Program-made: the position numbers and the translations under genes
The notes under the pieces: generated by a model
Told to the model about the DNA's origin: nothing
Database searches by the model: none
What the model saw: the letters and a program-made list of their open reading frames with translations, nothing else
NCBI GenBank assembly: GCA_024709705.1
Contig: JANJWE010000057.1
Span: forward strand, 1 to 10,764
Length of the DNA stretch: 10,764 nucleotides
Source: Flavobacterium sp.
GTDB lineage: Bacteria; Bacteroidota; Bacteroidia; Flavobacteriales; Flavobacteriaceae
Direction of reading: 5' to 3'
In this document: positions 1-7,006 of the stretch, in pieces
Layout: every line of letters begins with the position of its first letter
How positions within the stretch are numbered: the stretch's first letter is position 1

Positions 1-592
1 TGGAAAAAAAGAAGAATCCAAAACAGACTCGACAACTATTACCGACACAGTCAAAGTAGAAGAAACACCTATTACAATTCCTGATTCTGCTACCATTGCA
101 AAAGCATGGGAAGATTTCATGACTCCGGGTGAGCCACACAAAATGTTAGCATTAGAAAATGGAACATGGCAAGAAGATATGACCATGTGGATGGAACCCG
201 GTGCTGAACCCATGAAAAATACGATGACAGCCGTTTCAAAAATGATTTTAGGTGATCGTTATCAAGAAACCATTCACAAAGGAGAATTTATGGGTATAGC
301 ATTTGAAGGTAAAAGTACTTTAGCTTACAATAATGCTTCCCAAGAATATACTTCAACTTGGATTGATAACATGAGTACAGGGATCATGATAATGTCCGGA
401 AAATATGACGAAGTTACAAAATCTATAAATTTCTCCGGAACAACAGTAGACCCGGTAACTAAAAAAGAAAAAGCAGTTCGTGAAATATACACTTTTATAG
501 ATGAAAACACCCGAAAAATGGAAATGTTTGACGTAGATTATAGCGGAAAAGAATACAAAAGCATGGAAATTATTATGACCCGAAAAAAATAA
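1..592 (+). CDS. DUF1579-family protein, probable lipoprotein (5' end outside window)
   Basis: The reading frame is open from the first complete codon at base 2, with no stop before the TAA at 590-592, so the gene starts upstream of the window and 196 codons are visible. An ATG at 119 lies inside this open frame and is unlikely to be the true start. The first visible residues (GKKEESKTDSTT and onward) form a charged, Ser/Thr-rich, low-complexity stretch. This is typical of the linker after the lipobox cysteine of Bacteroidota lipoproteins; the signal peptide itself is not in view, so export is inferred. The rest resembles the DUF1579 family: a compact beta-rich domain beginning near the KMLALENGTWQ segment, with the characteristic GDRYQETIHKGEFMGIAFEG and STWIDNMSTGIM stretches, ending in EIIMTRKK. 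Members have no established biochemical function. The gene is closed by its own terminator and has no clear functional link to purL downstream. Confidence 0.8.
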   Translation, partial: GKKEESKTDSTTITDTVKVEETPITIPDSATIAKAWEDFMTPGEPHKMLALENGTWQEDMTMWMEPGAEPMKNTMTAVSKMILGDRYQETIHKGEFMGIAFEGKSTLAYNNASQEYTSTWIDNMSTGIMIMSGKYDEVTKSINFSGTTVDPVTKKEKAVREIYTFIDENTRKMEMFDVDYSGKEYKSMEIIMTRKK

Positions 593-611
593 TTTTCCTT
601 TTTTTTAATAC

Positions 612-642
612 AAAAGACTGTTTTGAAAAACAGTCTTTTTTT
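612..642 (+). terminator. Intrinsic terminator after the DUF1579 gene
   Basis: An 11-bp perfect inverted repeat (AAAGACTGTT type arms at 612-622 and 629-639) surrounds a TTGAAA loop and runs directly into a T tract ending at 642. It lies 19 bp past the stop codon and separates this transcription unit from purL. Confidence 0.85.
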
Positions 643-668
643 GTTTACAACTTCGTGAATAAATATAC

Positions 669-699
669 TTTGAAACTACTTTTTTTCAACGTAAATTTG
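669..699 (+). promoter_or_regulatory. Bacteroidota-type promoter for purL
   Basis: TTTG at 669-672 and a perfect TAnnTTTG element (TAAATTTG, 692-699) are separated by exactly 19 nt, matching the -33/-7 promoter described for Bacteroidota primary sigma factors. Transcription would begin near 705, leaving a leader of about 20 nt. No purine riboswitch or operator could be recognised in the 85-bp gap after the terminator. Confidence 0.7.
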
Positions 700-727
700 C
701 AACTACAACAACACAAATATTTTTTTT

Positions 728-3700
728 ATGATTCATTTCTTCGGAAACGAAAATAACACCGTTTTTGCCGTTCAATCGCAAAACGAATTTTCGACTCAAG
801 ACATCGCAAAATTAAACTGGCTTTTTGGCAATACTTACAAAATAGAAAAATCCGTATTAACGGATTTTTTTGTTGGTCCTCGTGCCGCCATGGTAACCCC
901 TTGGAGTACCAACGCTGTGGAAATCACACAAAATATGGGGATTCAAGGCATCATTCGAATAGAAGAATTTCATAAAGTAGAAAGCAATCATTCCGATTTT
1001 GACCCAATGTTATTTCAAAAATATACGGAATTACATCAAGACATTTTTACCATCAACATTCAACCGGAATCCATTAAAGAGATTGAAGATATCGCGGCCT
1101 ACAACAAACAAGAGGGTTTGGCCTTAAGCGATGAAGAAATCAATTATTTGAATACACTTGCCATTAAACTGAAACGTAATTTAACCGATTCCGAAGTGTT
1201 TGGGTTCTCACAAGTAAACTCCGAACATTGCCGTCACAAAATTTTCAACGGAACTTTTGTGATTGATGGTGAAGAAAAACCGTCTTCCTTATTCAAATTA
1301 ATCAAAAAAACATCTGCTGAAAATCCGAACGACATTGTATCAGCATACAAAGATAATGTCGCTTTTATCAAAGGACCTAAAGTGGAACAATTTGCTCCCA
1401 AAAGTGCCGACAAACCTGATTTTTATCAAACAAAAGAGTTTGATTCCGTAATTTCTTTAAAAGCAGAAACGCATAATTTCCCAACAACGGTTGAGCCTTT
1501 TAACGGTGCAGCTACCGGTTCTGGTGGAGAAATCAGAGACAGACTTGCGGGTGGACAAGGTTCACTTCCTTTAGCCGGAACTGCGGTTTATATGACATCG
1601 TATTCTCGATTGGAAGAAACTCGTCCGTGGGAAAATGCGATGGAGGAACGAAAATGGTTGTATCAAACCCCAATGGATATTCTAATCAAAGCGTCGAATG
1701 GTGCTTCCGATTTTGGTAATAAATTCGGACAGCCGTTAATTACAGGTTCGGTTTTGACTTTTGAGCACGAAGAAGAAGCTCGAAAACTCGGCTTCGATAA
1801 AGTAATCATGTTGGCAGGTGGAATAGGCTATGGAAAAGCCAATCAAGCTCAAAAACACGAACCCAAAACCGGAGATCAAATTGTGATATTGGGTGGTGAA
1901 AATTATAGAATTGGAATGGGTGGAGCTGCCGTTTCCTCAGCCGATACCGGTGCTTTTGGTTCCGGAATTGAACTAAATGCTATTCAACGTTCCAATCCCG
2001 AAATGCAAAAAAGAGCAGCCAATGCCATTCGTGGTTTGGTGGAAAGTGATGAAAATCCGATTGTTTCCATTCACGATCACGGTGCAGGCGGACACTTAAA
2101 TTGTTTGTCGGAATTAGTAGAAGCGACAGGAGGTCTAATCGATTTGGATAAATTGCCTGTGGGCGATCCTACCCTATCTGCCAAAGAAATCATTGGCAAC
2201 GAAAGTCAGGAACGAATGGGATTGGTGATTGGTCAAAAAGACATTGAAACTTTGCAACGCATTGCCGAAAGAGAACGTTCGCCTATGTATCAAGTAGGAG
2301 AAGTTACGGGCGATCATCGCTTTACATTTGAATCGAAAACTACAGGAGCCAAGCCCATGGATTTTGAATTGGCCGATATGTTCGGAAGTTCACCCAAAAT
2401 GATTATGAAAGATGTTTCGGTAGAACGCAACTTTACTGAAATCAATTATAAAGAAACCGATTTTGAAAACTATTTAGAACAAGTTCTACAATTAGAAGCT
2501 GTGGCATGTAAAGATTGGTTGACCAATAAAGTCGATCGTTGTGTAGGCGGAAAAGTAGCCAAACAACAATGTGCCGGACCTTTACAATTACCATTAAACA
2601 ATGTAGGTGTAATGGCATTGGATTATAAAGGAAAAGAAGGTATTGCCACTTCTATTGGCCACTCGCCTATTTCGGCCTTAATCGACCCAAAAGCAGGAAG
2701 TAGAAATGCGATTGGCGAAGCCTTATCCAATATTGTTTTTGCTCCGTTAAAAGACGGTTTAAAAAGTGTGTCACTTTCTGCCAACTGGATGTGGGCTTGT
2801 AAAAATGAAGGCGAAGATGCTCGTTTGTATGAAGCCGTTGAAGCGTGTTCAGCATTTGCCATCGAATTAGGCATCAACATTCCAACCGGAAAAGATTCCC
2901 TTTCCATGAAGCAAAAATATGCTGATACCGAAGTAATTGCCCCCGGAACGGTAATTATTTCTGCTGCCGGAAATTGTAATGAAATTACAAAAGTGGTTGA
3001 ACCCGTTTTTCAAAAAAATGCCGGTTCGATTTACTACATCAATTTATCACAAGATGAATTCAAATTGGGAGGTTCTTCGTTTGCTCAAATTAGAAATGCC
3101 ATTGGAAAAGAAACACCTACCATCAAAAATGCAGCTTTCTTCAAAAAAGCATTCAACGTTATTCAGGAGTTAATCAAAAATGATGAAATTGCAGCCGGTC
3201 ACGATATTGGAAGCGGCGGACTGATAACCACTTTACTTGAAATGTGTTTTGCGGATAATCAGTTAGGTGCGAATCTCGATTTTTCATCATTTGAAGAAAA
3301 AGATTTGTTGAAAATTTTATTCTCTGAAAACATCGGAATTGTGCTTCAAGCGAATGATGATAACGTTTTTGAATCATTCTTGAAGGAAGAAAATATCTCT
3401 TTCCATACTTTAGGAAAAGTTACCGATTCGGGTGTTTTAGAAATCGAAAATTATGCGTTATCGATTGAAAAATATAGAGATATTTGGTTTAAAACTTCCT
3501 ATTTATTAGACCAAAAGCAAACCAAAAACGGAAGAGCTGCTGCACGATTTGTAAATTATAAAAACCAACCCTTACAGTATCAATTCCCATCCCATTTTAT
3601 GGGTAAAAAACCGGAAATTGAAGCATCAAAACCAAGACCAAATGCAGCTATTATCCGTGAAAAAGGAAGTAATTCGGAACGCGAAATGGCCAACGCCATG

Positions 3701-4390
3701 TATCTAGCCGGATTTGATGTAAAAGATGTCCACATGACTGATTTAATTTCAGGTCGTGAAACATTGGAAGATATTCAGTTTATTGGTGCGGTGGGCGGAT
3801 TTTCCAATTCAGATGTGTTGGGTTCTGCTAAAGGTTGGGCCGGAGCCTTCTTATACAACGAAAAAGCCAAAACAGCGTTGGATAATTTCTTTAAAAGAGA
3901 AGACACCTTATCGGTTGGAATTTGCAATGGTTGTCAGTTATTTATGGAATTAGAAGTCATTAATCCGGAACATGAAATTCACGGAAAAATGCACCACAAC
4001 GACAGTCAAAAACACGAAAGTGGATTTACTTCTGTGATAATAAAGGAAAATAATTCGGTTATGCTTTCCACATTGGCAGGAACAACTTTAGGCGTTTGGA
4101 TTTCGCATGGCGAAGGAAAATTCAAATTGCCGTATGAAGAAAGTCAGTATCATATTGTAGCTAAATACGGTTACGAAAATTATCCGGCTAATCCAAATGG
4201 TTCCGATTACAATACAGCCATGATGTGCGATAAAACCGGTCGCCATTTGGTGATGATGCCACACATAGAACGTTCTACTTTTCCCTGGAATTGGGCCTAT
4301 TATCCAAAGGATAGAAACGATGAAGTTTCGCCTTGGCTAGAAGCTTTTGTAAATGCCAGAAAGTGGATAGATGAAAATAAGCATCAATAA
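728..4390 (+). CDS. purL: Phosphoribosylformylglycinamidine synthase, large single-chain form
   Basis: This enzyme converts FGAR, glutamine and ATP to FGAM in de novo purine synthesis in the cytoplasm. At 1220 residues it is the large type, which carries the PurS-like, synthetase and glutaminase parts in one chain, so no separate purS or purQ is needed. Visible motifs are SEHCRHKIF (165-173), KAETHNFPTTVEPFNGAATG with GSGGEIRD (245-271) and HDHGAGG (449-455) in the first synthetase half; a second synthetase half includes GHDIGSGGL. The C-terminal class I glutamine amidotransferase domain spans roughly 970-1220. Its nucleophile elbow GICNGCQ places the catalytic Cys at 1066, and the PHIER motif gives His1179 and Glu1181, so the triad is complete. 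The ATG at 728 follows a run of T with no Shine-Dalgarno, and the N-terminal MIHFFGNENN fits PurL. The gene is monocistronic by its flanking promoter and terminator. Confidence 0.97.
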   Translation: MIHFFGNENNTVFAVQSQNEFSTQDIAKLNWLFGNTYKIEKSVLTDFFVGPRAAMVTPWSTNAVEITQNMGIQGIIRIEEFHKVESNHSDFDPMLFQKYTELHQDIFTINIQPESIKEIEDIAAYNKQEGLALSDEEINYLNTLAIKLKRNLTDSEVFGFSQVNSEHCRHKIFNGTFVIDGEEKPSSLFKLIKKTSAENPNDIVSAYKDNVAFIKGPKVEQFAPKSADKPDFYQTKEFDSVISLKAETHNFPTTVEPFNGAATGSGGEIRDRLAGGQGSLPLAGTAVYMTSYSRLEETRPWENAMEERKWLYQTPMDILIKASNGASDFGNKFGQPLITGSVLTFEHEEEARKLGFDKVIMLAGGIGYGKANQAQKHEPKTGDQIVILGGENYRIGMGGAAVSSADTGAFGSGIELNAIQRSNPEMQKRAANAIRGLVESDENPIVSIHDHGAGGHLNCLSELVEATGGLIDLDKLPVGDPTLSAKEIIGNESQERMGLVIGQKDIETLQRIAERERSPMYQVGEVTGDHRFTFESKTTGAKPMDFELADMFGSSPKMIMKDVSVERNFTEINYKETDFENYLEQVLQLEAVACKDWLTNKVDRCVGGKVAKQQCAGPLQLPLNNVGVMALDYKGKEGIATSIGHSPISALIDPKAGSRNAIGEALSNIVFAPLKDGLKSVSLSANWMWACKNEGEDARLYEAVEACSAFAIELGINIPTGKDSLSMKQKYADTEVIAPGTVIISAAGNCNEITKVVEPVFQKNAGSIYYINLSQDEFKLGGSSFAQIRNAIGKETPTIKNAAFFKKAFNVIQELIKNDEIAAGHDIGSGGLITTLLEMCFADNQLGANLDFSSFEEKDLLKILFSENIGIVLQANDDNVFESFLKEENISFHTLGKVTDSGVLEIENYALSIEKYRDIWFKTSYLLDQKQTKNGRAAARFVNYKNQPLQYQFPSHFMGKKPEIEASKPRPNAAIIREKGSNSEREMANAMYLAGFDVKDVHMTDLISGRETLEDIQFIGAVGGFSNSDVLGSAKGWAGAFLYNEKAKTALDNFFKREDTLSVGICNGCQLFMELEVINPEHEIHGKMHHNDSQKHESGFTSVIIKENNSVMLSTLAGTTLGVWISHGEGKFKLPYEESQYHIVAKYGYENYPANPNGSDYNTAMMCDKTGRHLVMMPHIERSTFPWNWAYYPKDRNDEVSPWLEAFVNARKWIDENKHQ

Positions 4391-4425
4391 TTATAATTTA
4401 AAAATAAGTTTATAACATAAAAATC

Positions 4426-4456
4426 AAGGAGTTGACAAATTTCAACTCCTTTTTTT
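4426..4456 (+). terminator. Intrinsic terminator after purL
   Basis: A 10-bp perfect stem (AAGGAGTTGA, 4426-4435, with TCAACTCCTT, 4442-4451) encloses a six-base loop and is followed by a T run to 4456. It begins 35 bp beyond the purL stop. Confidence 0.88.
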
Positions 4457-4466
4457 ATTAAAATGG

Positions 4467-4496
4467 TTTGAAAATCATTGTTTTTTCTCTAATTTG
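4467..4496 (+). promoter_or_regulatory. Probable promoter for the acyl-CoA synthetase gene
   Basis: TTTG at 4467-4470 is followed after 19 nt by TAATTTG at 4490-4496, one base short of the TAnnTTTG consensus. A start near 4503 would give a leader of roughly 13 nt before the ATG at 4516. The -33 element covers the TTG at 4468 that would otherwise extend the reading frame, which argues against translation starting there. Confidence 0.5.
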
Positions 4497-4515
4497 CATA
4501 AAATTCTATAAAAAG

Positions 4516-6294
4516 ATGATTCCAATAACCCGACTTTTTGATTTCCCCTATTATCAACTGGAAAAAAACAACATTCCGGACTGTTTAGTTACCAAATACA
4601 ATGGTGAATGGGTAAAAACTTCAACACAAGAATATATCGATAAGGCAAATGCTATTTCCAGAGCATTTATACGATTAGGAGTTCAAAAAAATGATAAAAT
4701 TGCCATCATATCATCTACCAACCGAACTGAATGGAATATTTTTGATATCGGTTCATTACAAGTTGGAGCTCAAACGGTTCCTATTTATCCAACTATCGCA
4801 TCAGAAGATTATGAATATATTTTAAATCACTCTGAATCAAGTTATTGCATTGTTTCTGATCAAGTAGTATATGATAAATTAATTGCGATTAAAAATAATG
4901 TCCCTACATTAAAAGATGTATATTCTTTTGATGAAATTACGGGATGTAAAAACTGGAAAGAATTATTAAGTTTAGGATCAGACACTTCTAATCAAGATGT
5001 GGTGGAAGACCGAAAAAACAACGTAAAACCTGAAGAATTAGCCACAATCATATATACATCAGGAACCACGGGAAGACCCAAAGGTGTAATGCTTTCGCAT
5101 CACAATATTGTTTCCAATGTATTAGACAGTGCACCTCGTATTCCATTTCAAGAAGGAACCAGCACTGCGTTAAGTTTTTTACCCATTTGCCATATTTTTG
5201 AAAGGGTCATTTTATACATCTACCAATACTATTCGGTTTCAGTTTATTTTGCGGAAAGCATTGAAAAATTAACGGACAACCTAAAAGAGGTTCATCCCAA
5301 TGTAATGACCGTAGTACCGCGATTGTTGGAGAAAGTTTATGACAAAATTTATGGAAAAGGTGCCGAATTAACCGGTATCAAAAAAATGCTCTTCTTCTGG
5401 GCTATTAACCTTGGATTACGCTACAAACCCTATGGACAAAACGGTTGGTGGTATGAAAAGCAATTGGGTATTGCCCGAAAATTAATTTTCAGCAAATGGA
5501 AAGAAGCTCTAGGCGGAAAATTAGATGTAATGGTTTCCGGAAGTGCTGCTCTTCAACCCCGTTTAGCTCGAGTATTTGCAGCAGCAGGTATTCCAGTGAT
5601 GGAGGGTTATGGACTTACTGAAACCTCTCCTGTAATTTCTGTGAATGATATGCGAAACGGATTGTTTAGAATTGGTACCGTAGGAAAATTAATTAAAGGT
5701 GTAGAAGTTAAAATAGCCGAAGACGGTGAAATCCTATGTAAAGGTCCAAATGTTATGATGGGTTATTATAAAGATCAAACCCTTACAGATGAAGTTATTA
5801 AAAACGGTTACTTTCATACGGGTGACATTGGTGAATTCGATAATGATGGATTTCTTCGAATAACAGATCGTAAAAAAGAAATGTTTAAAACATCAGGCGG
5901 AAAATATATTGCTCCGCAATTAATTGAAAATCGACTAAAACAATCTTTCTTCATCGAACAAGTTATGGTAATTGGCGATGGAGAAAAAATGCCTGGTGCC
6001 TTTATTCAACCCAATTTTGATTTTGTAAGAGAATGGGCCAAAAGACATCAAATAAATTTAACCGAATCTAATGAAGACTTGGTTAACCACCCCAAAGTAA
6101 TCGAACGTTTCCAAGAAGAAGTAAATGAGGCCAATGAAAAATTTGGAAATTGGGAAAAAATCAAACGATTTGAATTAACTCCGGATGTTTGGTCAATAGA
6201 TGGAGGACATCTTACACCTACTATGAAATTGAAACGAAAAATTGTAAAAGAAAAATACCAACATCTTTACGATAAAATATACAACCAATCCTAA
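4516..6294 (+). CDS. AMP-forming long-chain acyl-CoA synthetase
   Basis: The enzyme activates free fatty acids to acyl-CoA with ATP and CoA, feeding beta-oxidation and lipid synthesis. The 592-residue product shows the ANL-superfamily motifs in order: P-loop YTSGTTGRPKG (180-190), FLPICHIFER, GYGLTET (364-370), HTGDIG with Asp437, ITDRKKEMFKTSGGKY (449-464), and the C-terminal LTPTMKLKRK with the probable catalytic Lys571. Length and motif wording (HIFER, KTSGGKYIAPQ) match the long-chain COG1022/FAA1 branch rather than acetyl-CoA synthetase. The frame is open further upstream to a TTG at 4468, but that lies in the likely promoter and would add 16 hydrophobic residues unlike the family, so ATG 4516 is preferred. 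It has its own terminator and is therefore not part of the downstream fad unit, though the proximity suggests a shared role. The precise chain-length preference cannot be read from sequence; I give no symbol because fadD is used for a different subgroup. Confidence 0.93.
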   Translation: MIPITRLFDFPYYQLEKNNIPDCLVTKYNGEWVKTSTQEYIDKANAISRAFIRLGVQKNDKIAIISSTNRTEWNIFDIGSLQVGAQTVPIYPTIASEDYEYILNHSESSYCIVSDQVVYDKLIAIKNNVPTLKDVYSFDEITGCKNWKELLSLGSDTSNQDVVEDRKNNVKPEELATIIYTSGTTGRPKGVMLSHHNIVSNVLDSAPRIPFQEGTSTALSFLPICHIFERVILYIYQYYSVSVYFAESIEKLTDNLKEVHPNVMTVVPRLLEKVYDKIYGKGAELTGIKKMLFFWAINLGLRYKPYGQNGWWYEKQLGIARKLIFSKWKEALGGKLDVMVSGSAALQPRLARVFAAAGIPVMEGYGLTETSPVISVNDMRNGLFRIGTVGKLIKGVEVKIAEDGEILCKGPNVMMGYYKDQTLTDEVIKNGYFHTGDIGEFDNDGFLRITDRKKEMFKTSGGKYIAPQLIENRLKQSFFIEQVMVIGDGEKMPGAFIQPNFDFVREWAKRHQINLTESNEDLVNHPKVIERFQEEVNEANEKFGNWEKIKRFELTPDVWSIDGGHLTPTMKLKRKIVKEKYQHLYDKIYNQS

Positions 6295-6298
6295 TAGC

Positions 6299-6326
6299 AA
6301 AACTCTCCAAATGGAGAGTTTTTTTT
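6299..6326 (+). terminator. Intrinsic terminator after the acyl-CoA synthetase gene
   Basis: A 10-bp perfect stem (AAAACTCTCC, 6299-6308, with GGAGAGTTTT, 6313-6322) with an AAAT loop runs into eight T residues ending at 6326. It starts 5 bp past the stop codon. Confidence 0.9.
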
Positions 6327-6397
6327 ATTTATATTCAATCATTTTAGCATTTAGATATTGTTATTTTTAAAATTTAAATGTTAAAATTAAAAAATAC

Positions 6398-6409
6398 TAT
6401 GCGTGCATA
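6398..6409. promoter_or_regulatory. Palindrome in the marR promoter, candidate operator
   Basis: TATGC-GT-GCATA is a 12-bp palindrome with a two-base centre, in an otherwise nearly pure A/T stretch. Its centre lies about 32 bp before the expected transcription start, where the -33 element would be contacted. A site of this symmetry overlapping its own promoter is what an autorepressing MarR dimer would use. The assignment is inference; no second clear copy was found before fadN. Confidence 0.35.
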
Positions 6410-6421
6410 ATATATTTTTAG

Positions 6422-6429
6422 TAACTTTG
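6422..6429 (+). promoter_or_regulatory. Probable -7 element for marR (and the fad unit)
   Basis: TAACTTTG matches the Bacteroidota -7 consensus TAnnTTTG exactly and lies 18 bp before the marR ATG, predicting a leader of about 12 nt. No TTTG is present at the usual -33 spacing; the palindrome at 6398-6409 occupies that position. A weak -33 region is compatible with a regulated promoter. Confidence 0.5.
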
Positions 6430-6447
6430 AAAACGTTTGCGTAAAAT

Positions 6448-6879
6448 ATGAAAGATAAAACCATAGACTATATCCTTCGGGCAACTTGGCAATCGGTAGC
6501 CAGAATGTATAATGAAGAAGCATCAAAATATGATGGCTCAATGGCTATAGGTTTTGCTTTATTGAGTATTGACAAAGAAGAAGGTACTCCATCAACTTAC
6601 ATTAGCAACCGTATGGGAATGGAAGCAACGAGTCTCACGCGAACTTTAAAAACCTTAGAAGAAAAAGGATTAATTGTACGAAAAAAAAATCCTGACGACG
6701 GTAGAGGAGTCCTTATTTATCTCACCGATTTAGGAAAAGAAAAAAGAGAGTTATCCCGAAATACTGTTTTGAAATTTAATGAAGTAATACGAGAAAATAT
6801 TTCTGATGAACAATTAAAAAATTTCATCGAAGTAGCGGAAGTTATCACAGAACTTATTAACGAAAAGAAAATTTTTTAA
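6448..6879 (+). CDS. MarR-family transcriptional regulator
   Basis: This 143-residue protein has the length and layout of MarR dimeric winged-helix repressors. An N-terminal dimerisation helix is followed by the DNA-binding core at about residues 35-95. The recognition helix is around 59-72 (EATSLTRTLKTLEE), and the wing is around 76-93 with the family's D-x-R signature (Asp84, Arg86 in NPDDGRG) followed by LTDLGKE. C-terminal helices complete the dimer interface. There is no cysteine, so thiol-based redox sensing is unlikely and a small ligand is more plausible. Position directly before fadN and fadA, with no terminator between, suggests it controls fatty-acid degradation, perhaps sensing an acyl-CoA. 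Other MarR proteins do bind thioesters (CouR with p-coumaroyl-CoA, FabT with acyl-ACP), but the ligand and targets here are inferred. The ATG at 6448 fits the promoter position. Confidence 0.9.
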   Translation: MKDKTIDYILRATWQSVARMYNEEASKYDGSMAIGFALLSIDKEEGTPSTYISNRMGMEATSLTRTLKTLEEKGLIVRKKNPDDGRGVLIYLTDLGKEKRELSRNTVLKFNEVIRENISDEQLKNFIEVAEVITELINEKKIF

Positions 6880-6940
6880 AACACAATAGAACACATAAAT
6901 AGTTAAAATTGGCTTCATTCTTTTTTTCCTAATTAAAATT

Positions 6941-7006
6941 ATGTGTCCCAAAAAACAAACAAAAACCAGCGGAAAGTCAAAACCCGCAATAAGAAATAAA
7001 AAATGA
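6941..7006 (+). CDS. Possible 21-codon leader ORF overlapping the fadN start
   Basis: An ATG at 6941 opens a frame of 21 codons ending with TGA at 7004-7006. The stop shares four bases (ATGA) with the fadN start codon. The peptide begins MCPKKQTK, ends AIRNKK and has eight Lys/Arg residues, with no signal peptide or hydrophobic segment. The stretch contains more G+C (CCC, CCAGCGG, CCCGC) than typical flavobacterial spacer DNA. The stop-start overlap is the usual geometry of translational coupling. However, a lysine-rich peptide is what A-rich DNA gives by chance, and nothing beyond the overlap shows that it is translated. No known family recognised. Confidence 0.25.
   Translation: MCPKKQTKTSGKSKPAIRNKK

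Noticed and set aside
2623..2907. Open frames on the - strand inside purL, fadN and fadA (for example 2623-2907, 8018-8278, 10114-10491)
   Set aside because: They lie wholly within strongly supported + strand genes, have no recognisable family, promoter or conserved domain, and look like shadows of codon bias.
4493..4504. A TGCATAA string in the acyl-CoA synthetase promoter shared with the right half of the marR palindrome
   Set aside because: Only seven AT-rich bases match and the other half-site is missing, so it does not support co-regulation by the MarR protein.
6340..6397. Very AT-rich stretch with short TTAAAATT-type repeats before marR
   Set aside because: The repeats are short and fit simple low-complexity A/T sequence; no ORF, stable hairpin or phased A-tract pattern could be supported.
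6904..6911. TAAAATTG as a possible -7 element for fadN
   Set aside because: It has one mismatch to TAnnTTTG and no TTTG at a reasonable spacing upstream, so it is too weak to call in AT-rich DNA.
6969..6987. GCGG/CCGC mini-hairpin just before fadN
   Set aside because: Only four base pairs around an 11-nt loop; too weak to propose a regulatory RNA.
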